In this document: piece after piece, positions 22,600-34,212 of the stretch | Layout of the letters: each line of letters starts with the position of its first letter | Numbering within the stretch: position 1 is the stretch's first letter | Source of the DNA: Sarcophilus harrisii | Lineage: Eukaryota; Chordata; Mammalia; Dasyuromorphia; Dasyuridae | Direction: 5' to 3' | Assembly (NCBI RefSeq): GCF_902635505.1 | Contig: NC_045428.1 | Location: forward strand, 300,505,107-300,569,106 | DNA: 64,000 nt | Notes under the pieces: generated by a model | Database searches by the model: none | Told to the model about the DNA's origin: nothing | Seen by the model: only the letters and a program-made list of their open reading frames with translations | Position numbers and translations under genes: made by a program

Positions 22600-23390
22600 T
22601 GAGGAGTGTCCACACCAATGAAATCATGGATCCTCAAGATATAAACATTGTGTCCCCAGACCTCACAATCCCACATACACATGTATGTGTGTATAATATA
22701 TCAAATCAGTCACCTCCGACTCCTAGTGGAAGGATGCTATTTCTGTATTTATTTAGGCCTTAGTTTTCCCCTTTAGCTGGTCAGACTCTGGTGGCCTCAG
22801 ATCATGATTCCATACATCCCTAGCAATCATAGCCTTGAGTCTATCCACTCATAGCAATGATAGCCTCCTAATCCTGATGCTGCAGCAAAAGGCTAACTAC
22901 ACACACCCATGGGAGAGGCAGTGTCACTTCCTCATTATCTTTATCCTTCCAAGATCATGGTAACCTGTGTACAATGCTGTAACCAGTCCAACTGGTATTT
23001 AAAAGCAAAAAAAGCTTCATTGGTATGAGATTGTGTGAGTATCTACCCAGAAACCATGACTATTTTTGTGAGGTGAACCTTTCCTTAATTTCTCTCTGAA
23101 CTTTAAGCAGACTTGGTTCTCAGCACTTCAGCTAACACCCTGGTAACACAATCTTTGAATGTGCCAATATAAATGGTACAGCTATATATCATGCTTCTTT
23201 CTGGTAAGCCACATAAGAAACTTTCTAATATCTGGGTTTTATTTTCTAAAGATTATACTTATAACATTTTAAGAAGCTTACTTAATTTATGAAATTAAAT
23301 GAATTTTAAGTTTCATTTAAGTTGAAAATTAAGTTGTTTGCCCGTAAGGTCAGAATTTGAAAATAACAAAAATAAACTTTAATAATTAGT
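22600..23390. other. Unassigned intergenic DNA
   Basis: Complex sequence with a TATTTAAAAG box near 23000. It could be an old solo LTR, but no paired ends or target duplication could be shown. The phrase GGAGTGTCCACACCAATGAA is repeated in variant form at 21.53 kb. Confidence 0.3.
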
Positions 23391-23391
23391 C

Positions 23392-23573
23392 CAATAGTTC
23401 TTAATCATTTTTGTGTGTGTCATGGGCTTTTTGACAGTCTAGTGTGACTTGTAGATTCCTCTTCTGAATTATGTTCTAAATACATAGAATTACAAAGGAA
23501 ACCAATTATCCTAAAATTCAGCTAGCAAAATGTTCAAAAGAAGTTCATGAACCTTAGATCAAGAAGCTCTTAT
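23392..23573 (+). mobile_element. hAT MITE, same family as 1.57 and 54.7 kb
   Basis: Ends CAATAGTTCTTAATC and TAGATCAAGAAGCTCTTAT. The body has GACAGTCTAGTGTGACTTG and TACATAGAATTACAAAGG. Confidence 0.65.
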
Positions 23574-23744
23574 CTAAATCAATCTATACCTAAAAAAAAA
23601 AAAAAAAAGAATGCACTTAATGAATAAATATTCAATAACACAACATTCTTTAAAACAAAAAAAAGTATTTCTGTGAATCCACAAGTCTTAAAAACAATAA
23701 AGATACATAACCAAGGAACCTGTTGATAGACCTAGATATAATAG

Positions 23745-23935
23745 CACCCCAGGATAGTAGAAGAAGCAACCTTGACTTTGGAGTCAGAAGACCTGGTTGC
23801 TAATGCTTGACATCTGTGTGATCTTGAATAAGTCAATTATTTTTGGCTTCAATTCCCCATTTAAAAAAAAAGAAAACCTAGATATTATCTGATGTCCCTT
23901 CAAGTTCTAGATCTATGATCTTAAGTTCTATGAAA
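23745..23935 (+). repeat. CORE-SINE
   Basis: TTTGGAGTCAGAAGACCTGG, CATCTGTGTGATCTTGAATA, CAAGTTCTAGATCTATGATC. Confidence 0.7.
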
Positions 23936-23979
23936 ATGGATAAATGAAGAGAATATATGAATAAAATTAAAGTGGTCTT

Positions 23980-24228
23980 TTGATTTATCAGTGGATAGAA
24001 TGCCAGCCCTGGAGTCAAGAGGACCTGAGTTAAAATGTGGTCTCAGATACTTATTAGATATGTAATCCTGGGCAAGTTATTTCACTGTTTGCCTCAGTTT
24101 CTTCATCTGTAAAATGATCTAGAGAAGGAAATGGCAAATCACTCCAGAATCTTTGACAAGAAAATCCCAGATAGGGTCACAAAGAATTAGACATGACTAA
24201 TCAACTCAACAACAAAATACATGATTTT
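23980..24228 (+). repeat. MAR1-type SINE
   Basis: AATGCCAGCCCTGGAGTCAA, GTAATCCTGGGCAAGTTATT, GGAAATGGCAAATCACTCCA, GGTCACAAAGAATTAGACAT and the CAACTCAACAACAAAA tail. Confidence 0.9.
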
Positions 24229-24439
24229 CTAGAGATATTGAAACCCTTAATTTTACTGGTGCATTAAACATTAGGAAGGGTGGTTAAGTGATTTGCCCAA
24301 GTCACTTAGAGTTTTGCCCTATTTCTGAATATTGCCCAGTATTTCTGAATTGCAAATTGCCCTATTGCAAAAATTGATTTTAAGAGATTAATTCCCTTAT
24401 TTCTTCCCACCCATCTCTTTATAGCTTTTTTATACTTTC

Positions 24440-24560
24440 TTTCCCTATTAGGTAAGCTTTTTGAAAGCAAGGGCTTTCTTTCTGTTTGTATTTGTATTCC
24501 CAGCTTAGCATAGTGCCTGGCACTTAGTAAGAATAATAAATGCTTCTTAACTGACTATTC
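24440..24560 (+). mobile_element. L2 3' terminus
   Basis: TTTGAAAGCAAGGGCTTTCT, TTAGCATAGTGCCTGGCACT, TAATAAATGCTTCTTAACTG. Confidence 0.65.
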
Positions 24561-24599
24561 TAACCATGTTTATAATTCACTGGTTTCTCAGCTTGTCAA

Positions 24600-24960
24600 G
24601 ACTTTTTAAAAATTCTATAGTATATGATTTTTCCAATTACATGTAAAGATAGCTTTTAGTATTCTTTTTTCATAAGATTTTGAGTTCCAAATTTTCTCTT
24701 TCCTTTCCTTTCTTCTTCCCTCTCCAGTACAGCAAGCAATCTGATATAGGTTATACATGTACAATCATTTTTAAACATTTTCGTATTAGTCATGTTGTGA
24801 AAGAAAAAGCAAAACAAAAGGGAAAAACTACAAAAAAGAAAAAGCGAACAAACAAAAAAAGTTGAAAATAGTATGCATTAATCTGCATTTGGTCTTCATA
24901 GTTCTCTCTCTGGATGCAGATGGCATTTTCCACCCCAACCCTGGTGGAATCTTGTCAAGA
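24600..24960 (-). mobile_element. Older L1 3' end, antisense
   Basis: TTTTCCAATTACATGTAAAG, GTCATGTTGTGAAAGAAAAA, CTCTGGATGCAGATGGCATT: an antisense 3' UTR. Confidence 0.6.
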
Positions 24961-24987
24961 CTTTTCTAGTTCTAATTCTCCTATTGC

Positions 24988-25040
<53 letters not shown>

Positions 25041-25062
25041 ATGAATAAATGAATAAATAAGG
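24988..25062 (+). repeat. (AAAT)n microsatellite
   Basis: About 18 AAAT units, the last few carrying AATG variants. Confidence 0.97.
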
Positions 25063-25079
25063 TAAAATCACACTGGTTC

Positions 25080-25740
25080 CTGAAATCCCTCATCCACTGA
25101 AACCATTCTTTCCAAAGTTACCAGCTATATTTAATTTTTCAAAATTAATGCCCCTTTCTCAATTTTCATCCTTCTTGACTTCTCTTGACTTTGGATACTA
25201 TCCATCATCATTTCTGGAAGGTTTCTGTGAAACTAATCTCTTCTGATTCTTGTCTCACCACTCCTCAGATACTGAGGATCCTTATTCAGCTTATGCCTAT
25301 TGACTAGATGTCTACCAAAGACCATTTTGGTCTTGAACCCTTTTTTCTTTTCCCTCTGTACTTCTTTACTTTGTGATTTCATTAGCTCCTGTGGATTCAG
25401 TTATCTCTGTATATCTCTGTTGCCCAGATCTATATATCTAGCATAGTATCTCTCATAAGTTTTAGTTTCACATTACCAAATTCCTTTGGAGTCTTTTAAG
25501 CTGAATTTTTCAGAGGCATTTACATAAGTATTTCAAATACAATATGTACAAAAGTTGCGAGAATTCATTATCCCTGAATCCTCCTTCTAGAGTTCCAATT
25601 TTCCTTTTACTGTTGAAAGTACCATTCCCCATGCAGTGACCTAGGCTCTCAAATTCTGTCATCCTGAATTCATTTTCACTTACCCCACATTTCTAATCTG
25701 TTGCAAGGTCTGTTGCCAATTTAATTTTTTGAATTACTTT
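25080..25740 (+). mobile_element. L2/L3-type LINE fragment
   Basis: CTTGACTTCTCTTGACTTTG, AAACTAATCTCTTCTGATTC, CCTGAATTCATTTTCACTTA, ATCTGTTGCAAGGTCTGTTG match the sense order of L2/L3 RT-end sequence. Diverged. Confidence 0.55.
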
Positions 25741-25796
25741 TATTCAGAATCATGAGTTCCTTTTAAAATTATTATTATGATAGTTTTTTTTAAAAT

Positions 25797-26398
25797 ATAG
25801 CACTTAGGATACCCATCAATTGGACAATGGCTGATTAAGTTATGGTACATGAATGTTATGAAATGTTATTGTTCTATAAGCAATGACGAGCAGGCTTATT
25901 TCTGAAAAGCCTGGAAAAATTTACATGAACTAATGCTAAGTGAAACAAGTAGAACCAAAAGAACATTAATCATAGCAACAAGAAGATTACATAATGATCA
26001 ACTGTGATGGACATGACTCTTTTCAACAATGAAGGGGATTCAAGGTAATTCTAATAGACTTGGAATGGAAAATATCATTCTCATCCAAAGAGAGAGAGTC
26101 TACTATGGAGACTGAATATATATTGAAGCATAGTGTTTTCACTTTTTTGTTATTGTTTGTGTTTTTTCCGTTGTGTTTTTTCCCCTTTTGATCTGATTTT
26201 TCTTGTGCAGCATAATAAATGTGGAAATATATTTAGAAAAATTCCACATGTTTAACCTATGTTGGATTACTTGTTGTCTAGGGGACAAAGGAAGAAAGGA
26301 GGGAGGGAGAAAATTTTGAAACACAAGGTTTTGCAAAGGTGAATATTGAAATCTATCTTTACATGTATTTGGGGAAATAAAAAGCTATTATAAAAAAT
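25797..26398 (+). mobile_element. L1 3' end, 5' truncated
   Basis: Starts in the ORF2 end (CCCATCAATTGGACAATGGC), then GAAGATTACATAATGATCAA, TTGATCTGATTTTTCTTGTG, and ends GGAAATAAAAAGCTATTATA. Confidence 0.88.
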
Positions 26399-26454
26399 AT
26401 AGCACTCAGTACAATGAAATGAATTACTTTTGAAACAACGTAAGGCATATTTCT

Positions 26455-27150
26455 TAAGGCTCTCCCCAAATTCAAATATCCATTTTTCATGTTTTTCTAT
26501 GTCTGTAGCAGATATTGTTTTAGAAACCTTTTAAAAACCATTCCAGAGTTTTCCAGAGTTTTCAGTATATTCCTTTCATCTCTGGAAAAATTTCTGATTT
26601 CAAGTGTCAAACCTTCAGTGTACCTTCTCATAGCTATTAGGGATGCATCCCTACATGTATGGGTAATATCTGCACCTGAATAGTCTTCCATATTTTCTGC
26701 TTTACTTGATTTGTTGACATCACTAGCTATTCCAGCTCATATAAACATTCATGAGAGCTCTTCTGTGTCTTTTGCTGATGGTAAAGGAATGCAAATTCTT
26801 ATTTCTAGTTGTTGTCTTAAAGTCTCACTAATATCCTAGAGAAAATTAGTCATTGTAAGAACTATAACCATAACCATTTTGCATTATTTTCAAATGCCTC
26901 TCCAGCACTATCTACCTGATCTGAGACTTTTGCTTTTGCCTTTTAGCTTGCTTCATGCTCCTCAGAAGTTCCTCTATGCTTACAAATGGACTTTATCTCA
27001 TCAACTAATAACTGGAGAATAAAACCAAGGCATTTTAAAGAAAAGGCAAACAAGATTCTCAGAATCTCTTCAATATTCAGAAATAAGGGTTGATATAGAA
27101 AAGGTTTTTTTCAATAGTCTTGACTTTGAGCAAATAAGTTATTTTCTTCT
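26455..27150 (-). pseudogene. Processed katanin p60 (KATNA1-like) pseudogene
   Basis: The minus strand encodes, in order but with frameshifts and stops, the second half of a katanin-type AAA ATPase. Recognisable pieces are FSISTLISEY, RDSENLVCLF and MPWFYSP (27.10-27.03 kb); EIKSICKHRGTSEEHEAS (27.00 kb, the Walker B/DEID region); IPLPSAK; an open run 26691-26497 with EDYSGADITHTCRDASLIAM and EGLTLEIRNFSRDE; and ATDIEKHEKWIFEFG at the end. Introns are absent, so it is a retrocopy. EGLT-EIRN suggests KATNA1 over KATNAL1. It lacks the N-terminal half and Walker A. Several inactivating changes (at least three stops, including after SEY and after EHEAS, plus frame shifts) make a functional product unlikely. 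Confidence 0.9.
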
Positions 27151-27169
27151 ATTATAAATTCACTATAAA

Positions 27170-27360
27170 GGACATATGAAGAAAATGCTATCAGCATCCA
27201 GACAAAGAACTGATAAATAGAAATATATGTAGAATCATTTATGTATAAAATATATAATGTATAAAAATGAAAGGATAAAATTAGGAAGCCAAAACTTTTT
27301 TTTAAATGTAAAAAATATTTTTGACATATAATTGGGGGGAAATAAGAAATATTATGTTAA
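27170..27360 (+). mobile_element. Older L1 3' end
   Basis: AAAATGCTATCAGCATCCAG, ACAAAGAACTGATAAATAG, then an A-rich end with AATTGGGGGGAAATAAG, the same type as 21.0 kb. Confidence 0.55.
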
Positions 27361-27464
27361 AAATATCCATTAAAACCACTATTTCCTTGTTTCTACTTTC
27401 ACAATATTTCTAGTATATATTCACTTCTTTCCAGTCACACAGACATCATTATAATTCAATCTTT

Positions 27465-28465
27465 TTATTAAAGCTCTTTATTTTCAAAACATATGCATAG
27501 ATAATTTTCAACATTTACCTCTGCAAATCTTGTGCTTCAGTTTTTTCCCTCCTCTAGAAGGCAAGTAATCCAATATATGTTAAACGTCTTCTATACATAT
27601 TTCCACAATTATCATGCTGCACAAGAAAAATCAAATAAAAAAGGGGAAAAAATAAGAAAGAAAACAAAAAGCAAGAGAAAAAAAGTGAAAAATACTATGT
27701 TGTGATCCACACTCAATCTCCACACTCTCCACACTCCTCTTTCTAGGCACAAATGGTCTCTCCAATATAAGACCAATGGAACTGGCCTGAATCACCTTGT
27801 GTTAAAAAGAGCCAGCGTATGATCTTGTTGTGCTGTTTCAATGTTCTCCTGGTTCTACTCACTTCACTTAGTATCAGTTTCTGTAAGTGTCTCCAGGCCT
27901 TTCTGAAATCATCCTGCTGATCATTTCTTATAGAACAATACTATTCCATAATAGTTACATACCATAACTTATTCAGCCATTTTCCAATTGATGGGCATCC
28001 AGTCAATTTCCAGTTCCTTACCATTATACATAAAGGACTGCTACAAACATTTTTTGCATGTGTGGATCATTTTTCCTTTTTTTATAATTTCTTTGGGATC
28101 CAGACCCAGATCCCACTGCTGGATCAAACAATATGCCCAGTTTGATAGCCCTTTTGGCATAGTTCCAAATTGCTTCCAGATTTGTTGGATCTATTCACAA
28201 CTCCACCAACAATGTATTAGTGTCCCATTTTTCCCATATTTCCTCCAACATTCATCATCTTTTCCTGTCATCTTATCTAATTTGAGAGTTCTGTTAGCGG
28301 TTCCTTGGAGTTGTCTTAATTTGCATTTCTCTTAGCAATAGTGATTTAGAGCATTTTTTTCCTATGACTAGAGATGGATTAATGTTTCTTCATCTGAAAA
28401 TTGTCTGTTCATATCCTTTGACCATTTATCAGTTGGAGAATGGCTTGTTGAATTCAGTCCTTTAA
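27465..28465 (-). mobile_element. L1 3' end, antisense (left arm of an inverted pair)
   Basis: Starts at the tail side (TTTTTATTAAAGCTCTTTAT), then runs back through the 3' UTR and end of ORF2 (CCATTTTCCAATTGATGGGC, GGATCTATTCACAACTCCAC) to CATATCCTTTGACCATTTAT. Confidence 0.9.
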
Positions 28466-28477
28466 AATCTCTTGCCT

Positions 28478-29035
28478 AAAACTGGGAACTGAGTGGATGC
28501 CCATCAGTTGGAGAATGGCTGAATAAGTTATGGTACATGAATGTTATGGAATATTATTGTTCTATAAGAAATGACCAGCAGGATGATTTCAGAAAGGCCT
28601 GGAGAGACTTACATGAATTGATGCTAAGTGAAATGAGCAGAACCAGGAGATTATTATACACAGCAACAGCAAGATTATATGATGATCCATTTCGATGGGC
28701 ATGGCTCTCTTCAACAGTGAGGTGATTCAGACCAGTTCCAATGGCCTTGTGATGAAGAAAGGACTATGGGAACTGAATGTAGACCACAACATAGTATTTT
28801 CACTCTTTTTGTTGTTGTTTGCTTGCATTTTGTTTTCTTTCTCATTTTTTTTTCCTTTTGGATTTCATTTTTCTTGTGCAGCATGATATTTGTGGAAACA
28901 TGTATAGAGGAATTGCACATGTTTAACATATATTGGATCACTTGCCAACTTGGGAGAAGGGAGGAAAAAATTAGAACACAGGATTTTGTAGAGGTGAATG
29001 TCAAAACCTTCCTTTGTAATATTACCTCCAACTCT
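28478..29035 (+). mobile_element. L1 3' end, sense (right arm of an inverted pair)
   Basis: Starts AACTGGGAACTGAGTGGATG, continues through GGAATATTATTGTTCTATAA and the 3' UTR. It repeats in inverted form much of 27465-28000, so both copies hold the 3' end. They are therefore two insertions, not one twin-primed element. Confidence 0.88.
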
Positions 29036-29069
29036 ATATATAGTATCTTGTACATACCTAGTTATTTTA

Positions 29070-29185
29070 TGTTTGTCTCCTCCATTTGAATGTGAGTTCA
29101 TTGAGAGCAGACTGTTTTGTCCTTTGAATCTCCAGCATTGTACTAAGTGCCAAACTTTTAATAATTGCTTATTGTCTAACAGGAG
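29070..29185 (+). mobile_element. L2 3' terminus
   Basis: TGAATGTGAGTTCATTGAGA, CCAGCATTGTACTAAGTGCC, TTAATAATTGCTTATTG. Confidence 0.6.
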
Positions 29186-29399
29186 GAAATCTAAGTGAAA
29201 CTGGCTAGACACTATCACCAAAAGTACCACCTCCACTCTGATCTTAATGGAGGGGCACTAGGATCCTCAGTGAAAAGTCCATAGAGTCCACCATGGCTGC
29301 CAATCCCAACCCATCTTGTTCCACTCTGCCATCATCCTGATAGTGGAGCTTTGACCTGGCAAATGTCTTTTCTAGCCTTGCTTCCTCAAACAGCCACAA

Positions 29400-29545
29400 C
29401 TGATCTGAAATAAGAAAGTGTGGTCACCCAAATTCTTGGCACTGTCAAATGGTCCAGTATCAGAAAATAATTTAAAAGATTCTAAAGAAGACATGTTTGT
29501 ACATGGAGATGAAGAAGTGTTTTCTGGAAATGGACAACAGCTTGT
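29400..29545 (+). pseudogene. Y-box protein (YBX) retropseudogene fragment 1
   Basis: Translates, with one base missing, to KKVWSPK then ILGTVKWSSIRK, matching the start of the YBX cold-shock domain ([20 protein letters not shown]). DSKEDMFVHG then matches DTKEDVFVHQ after a stop. No intron is present. Sequence from about 29290 may be its diverged N-terminal part. It is broken and short, and YBX1 and YBX3 cannot be told apart here. Confidence 0.65.
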
Positions 29546-29780
29546 GTGAGTACATAGAGAGAGAAGATAGATTCTTAAATTCAGAGAACAATTAATACCA
29601 GCATTTTACCTGGAATATACAGTGTAGAGGGGGAGCCATGTAAAATATACTTAGAAAAAAGAAGTTGGAAAAAGATCATGAAGGGCTTTAAAAGTCAGCA
29701 GATTTTGTGTTTTATCCTAAAGGTAAAAGGGATTCACATCCTGAGCAGAAGAATGGTATAGTGCCCGTGTACTTTATGAA
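29546..29780 (+). repeat. Ancient mammalian repeat, family not resolved
   Basis: ATCATGAAGGGCTTTAAAAG and TGTTTTATCCTAAAGG are typical of the same old dispersed element as at 13.8 and 38.0 kb. Confidence 0.4.
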
Positions 29781-29961
29781 TATCAGGTAAGCAGCTGTGT
29801 GGAAGTATCTCCCAGAGAGAAGGAGATACTGGATGCATCAAGTCCAGTAGAAGACTAGTACAATAATTTGGTGAAAAGGGCCAGAAAGTAGAATGCTATG
29901 TGACCAGAGAATAGGAGACAAATTAAGATTTTTTTTTTTTTGGAAATGGTATGAACAACTG

Positions 29962-29965
<4 letters not shown>

Positions 29966-30005
<40 letters not shown>
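29966..30005 (+). repeat. (TA)n microsatellite
   Basis: About 19 TA units abutting a SINE. Confidence 0.95.
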
Positions 30006-30007
<2 letters not shown>

Positions 30008-30135
30008 CTGAGACAAAAGTGACTTGCCCAGGATCACACAGCCAGGCATTATTAAGTGTCTGAGGTCAGACTTGAACTCAGGTCCTCCTGATGTCAGGGC
30101 TGGTGCTCTATCCATCACACCAACTAGCTGCCCTA
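30008..30135 (-). repeat. WSINE/SINE1-type SINE, antisense
   Basis: GTGACTTGCCCAGGATCACA, CTTGAACTCAGGTCCTCCTG, CTCTATCCATCACACCAACT. Confidence 0.85.
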
Positions 30136-30394
30136 ATTTAATATTTAAAGTGAATGAGAATAAAGAGTAGTACTAATTTTTGCTAATTGCATTTCTTGCA
30201 AAAGCTGTTTTTTGTTCTGTGAAGAATCTTGGTGAGCTGACCTTCTGGTCAGAACTTCCTCTGGAGCCAGTAAAACTGTATTTGTAGAAAATTGTTTCTT
30301 GAACATGCTAAAAATGATATTCATTTCCCTTGAACCATTCCTTAATCCCTTTTAATAAATGATTATTGTTGAACCATTAATACTTGAAAAGTAA

Positions 30395-30575
30395 CACAAG
30401 ATGGTGGAAAGTGCATTACCTCTGAAGACAGAGAATTTGAGTTCAAATCCTACCTCAGATAATTACTCTCTATGTGACCTTGGACAATCCACTTCATTGT
30501 AATTTCCTCTATTATAAAATGAGGAAGTTGCTCTTGATGACCTCTAAGGTGTTTTCCAGTTCTAACTCTTAATTT
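30395..30575 (+). repeat. CORE-SINE
   Basis: GAGTTCAAATCCTACCTCAG, TATGTGACCTTGGACAATCC, TTATAAAATGAGGAAGTTGC. Confidence 0.75.
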
Positions 30576-30827
30576 GAAAAACATTAAAGCTATATGACTA
30601 TCATTTTGGGGGAAAAAATCTTTTTTTGAAGAGTCTCTCTGTTTATCTAGCTGGAATTTGTTTTTCCATAGTTTATTTTCAAAATACTTGGTATCCTTCT
30701 CTACTAGTACTTAGTTTAAGATAATTTTAAAATATAATATTTGAAGAACTGGAAACAAAGTTAGTATCTGTTGATTTAAAAAAGCTAAACAAATTTTAAT
30801 GTGAAAAATGAAATGTTATTTAGTCAG

Positions 30828-31035
30828 ACTTTATTTGAGGATTTCTTGACAGAGATATGGGAGTGATTTGCCATTTCCTTCTCCAGCTCATTTTACAGAT
30901 GAGAAAACTGAAGCAAACAATTAAGTAACTTGCCCAGAGTCACACAGCTAGTATCTGAGGCCAGATTTGAACTCATAAAGTGAGTCTTCTTGATTCCAAG
31001 CTCAGTGCTCTATTTACTAGACCACCTAGCTTCCT
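30828..31035 (-). repeat. MAR1-type SINE, antisense
   Basis: GATTTGCCATTTCCTTCTCC, ACTTGCCCAGAGTCACACAG, GAGGCCAGATTTGAACTCAT. Confidence 0.88.
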
Positions 31036-31084
31036 GCAAAGAATAAAATACTACTGTGCTATTAGAAACAATGGATATGAAAGC

Positions 31085-31290
31085 TGTATGGTACAGAAGA
31101 ATAGATAATCGTTTTGGAGTCAGGCATGGAATTCAAATAATGCTATTATCAGTTTCTTCTTATGTGACTTTTAGAACTCATTTAATCTCTCTGGGTTTTA
31201 GTTTCCTCATCTATAAAATGAAGGGGTTGAATTAAATATAAATAACCTTTAAGTTTCCTTCCATCTCCAAATCTATAATTCTATAAAGAA
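31085..31290 (+). repeat. CORE-SINE
   Basis: GTTTTGGAGTCAGGCATGGA, TTTCCTCATCTATAAAATGA, CTCCAAATCTATAATTCTAT. Confidence 0.7.
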
Positions 31291-31299
31291 TTTAGAGCA

Positions 31300-32230
31300 T
31301 CTAGGAAGACTTATTTGAACTAATGCAGAGTTGAGCAAGGAGACCCATGAAAATAATATACATAATATATACATATTATGTATATTATATATATATATAC
31401 ATAATATACATAATGTCTGTGTTGCATATAATCAGTAGATACTCTCCCAACCCCTGCTTGGACCAGGGTTGGTCCATTACCTACCAAAACTGCTCTCCCA
31501 GTGTACTTTTATATGATTTTGACAAATGCATTTGGAGATAGCCTTATTCAGAAGAGAAGCTGTAAGGTGATATTTGCTCTTCTGAAGCAAGTGTTTTGTT
31601 TTTGGTTTTATTTTGTATAGGCAAAAATCAGTAAGTATGTTGGTGTTTAGTATTCACTATACATATCAGTAAATTATGTGACTATAAGGATGCATTCTTC
31701 TGTAGAATATCACTAGAGAAAGCTTGCTGGCTCTTCTTCAATCCTTCATCAAAGATTCAAATGCATGTGAGGAATAATCTTCTAAAAAATTGGAAAAGGA
31801 GATTGAAAAATATGAGTATGGGTTTCCTATTATTGATATGTTTTCACTTGGTTATTTTTTGTGGGTGTGAGGAGGGAAGTAATAATAAGAGCCAAAATTT
31901 TTTAAACCTTTCATATCCTCATCTCTTTTAGATATCTACATTTGTTTAATGGATTCCCATGTCAAAAAAAATTTTTTTGTCACCGAATGATCAGCCTACT
32001 TTTCAGGAGTCCCACCATAACTGGGCTGGGCAATGGAAAAAACTTAGTTTGTTTCCAGGGCTATACACAAAGCTTTCCTAATATGGTAGAACCTGTTATA
32101 GCTTGCCCTGCTTTTTTTTTTTTTAATACTATTGAAAATCAAGGATCACTGCCATTCTACAATGAGGTGTCAAGGTAGATGTGTGTATATAACTTGATAT
32201 TTTTTAAAAAGTTTCCTCTTTCACTCAGTC
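31300..32230. other. Intergenic DNA with an AT-rich microsatellite
   Basis: 31341-31405 is TA/TATAC low-complexity sequence. The rest has no gene or repeat I can name. An exon-like snippet at 31709-31779 is discussed among the rejected items. Confidence 0.45.
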
Positions 32231-32239
32231 ATCTATTAC

Positions 32240-33185
32240 AGCTTTTTTTTTTTTTTTTTTTTTTACAAAACATATGCATGGGTAATTTTTCAACACTGAC
32301 TCTTGTAAAACCTTCTGTTCCAGATTTTCCCCTCCTTTCCCCCACCCCCACCCCTAGATGGCAGGTAAATCAATGCATGTTAAATATGTTAAAGTATATG
32401 TTAAATACATTTTATGTATACATATCCATACAGTTATTTTGCTGCACAAGAAAAATTGAATCTGGAAAGAAAAAAACCTGAGAAGGAAAAAAAAAATTAA
32501 AGCAAACAATAACAGAAAGAGTGAGAATGCTGTGTTGTGGTCCACACTCACTTGCCATAGTCCTCTCTCTGGGTGTAGATGGCTCTCTTCACCACTGAAC
32601 AATTGGAATTTGTTTGAATCAGCTCATTGTTGGAAAGAGCCACGTCCATCAGAATTGATCATTGTATAGTCTAGCTGTTGCCGTGTGTAATGATCTGCTG
32701 GTTCTGCTCATTTCACTTAGCATCAATTCATGTAAGTCTTTCCAGGCTTCTCTGATATTATCCTGCTGGTTGTTTCTTACAGAACAATAAAATTCCATAA
32801 CATTTATATACCATAATTTACTCAGCCATTCTCCAATTGATGGGCATCCATTCAATTTCCAGTTTCTAGCCACTACAAAGAGGGCTGCCATAAACATTTT
32901 TGCACATACAAGTTCCTTTCCCTTCTTTAATATCTCTTTAGGATCCAATCCCAGTAGAAATCCTGCTGGATCCAAGGGTATGCAGTTTGATAACTTTTTG
33001 AGCCTAATTCCAAATTGCTCTCTAGAATGGTTGGATTCATTCACAATTCCACCAACAATGTATCAGTGTCGCAGTTTTCCCACATCCCTTCCAACATTCA
33101 TCATTATCTTTTTCTGTCGTCTTAGCCAATCAGACAGGTGTATAAGTGGTATCTCAGAGTTTTCTTAATTTGCATTTCTCTGATC
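32240..33185 (-). mobile_element. 5'-truncated L1 with target duplication, antisense
   Basis: The T-run at 32242-32264 is the reversed poly(A) tail. The 3' UTR and the last third of ORF2 follow: ATTTCACTTAGCATCAATTC, CCAATTGATGGGCATCCATT, CAATTCCACCAACAATGTAT. The flanks TTCACTCAGTCATCTATTA (32220-32238) and TTCACTCAGTTATCTAATA (33187-33205) are a slightly diverged duplication. Confidence 0.93.
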
Positions 33186-33779
33186 AATTCACTCAGTTAT
33201 CTAATAAGTCTTTTTTATAATTTTCCTATGAACCAATATCTTTTATTTATTGCATCATTATTTATTATTTGGTTTTACTGTATTATTTTATTTAAGTTTA
33301 ATGTACAGAATCTCTGCTTTCCTATATTTCCTTGTGCATTTATGTTAGGACAAATGATTAATTTTTATTTAAAACCTGTGATTGTTTGAAAAAAGATAAA
33401 TCTTTTGCTATTTATAATAGATTTATTAATCTATTTGCTTTTATAGACTTTTCTCTATTTATATTAACTCTAGTTTAAAGCTCTGTTTTTCTTTGTGACT
33501 TTTAAAAAGATATATTTCTTACAAATTTTAAAATGTATATGAAAATATCCCACTGTTATAGCTATATCCTGATTGATATGAATAATAAATCTCATGAAGT
33601 GGTTGTATTATTGAATTTTCATTGGATTTCCTTGAACTATAACCAATTACCATATTTTACACATAATCATAACCTCAAAAAGTACAATTCAAATAATTCA
33701 ACCACTTCATGGGATTCATTGCTCACACTAATCAGGACCTAGCTGTATCATTTTTTTTCTTATTATAAGCCTGTAAGGT

Positions 33780-34200
33780 TTTTTCTATTTGGATTTTGCT
33801 GTACAATTATTAGATGTGTATGTATATAAGAATGATATATTCTCATTTAATATAGTCTTTTAGCATAATATGATATCCTTTTTTGCCTCTTAAATATCTT
33901 CTTATTTAATTCAACTTTGTCTGAAATCATTAAAGCCCCTACCACTTTTTCTGATTGTCAGGGGCATAGTCAATTTGAGACCAGTGTTTTACTTTGAATT
34001 TCTTTATACTTCTTTGGATTGAAGTTGATTTATAAGCAAGACGTTGTTGGACTCTGTTTTTTAATCCACCCTTTGACTCATTTTCATTTAATGTTAAAAT
34101 TGTTAGGTTTATCTTTCCTTCAGTTATTCTATTGGAAAGGAAAACACGTTTTCTTGTTTGCATAAGAAATGCAGAATGTGAGCTTTTTAAATGAAGGACT
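33780..34200 (-). mobile_element. L1 ORF2 endonuclease start, antisense
   Basis: The minus strand reads NLTILTLNENESKGGLKNRV, then FKVKHWSQIDYAPDNQKK, which aligns with the EN start of the 15.6-kb L1 (LVILTVNVNG...VKGWSKIYYASGEVKK). It is a different, older subfamily. Confidence 0.75.
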
Positions 34201-34212
34201 AGTTCATTTTTT

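Noticed and set aside
22645-23152. Block beginning TG and ending CA with a TATA-like box, considered as a solo LTR
   Set aside because: No target duplication, no poly(A) signal in the right place and no second copy in the window.
31709-31779. Exon-like snippet: TTCTGTAG followed by an open stretch encoding NITRESLLALLQSFIKDS
   Set aside because: No good donor follows, no family was recognised, and no partner exons were found. Probably chance.
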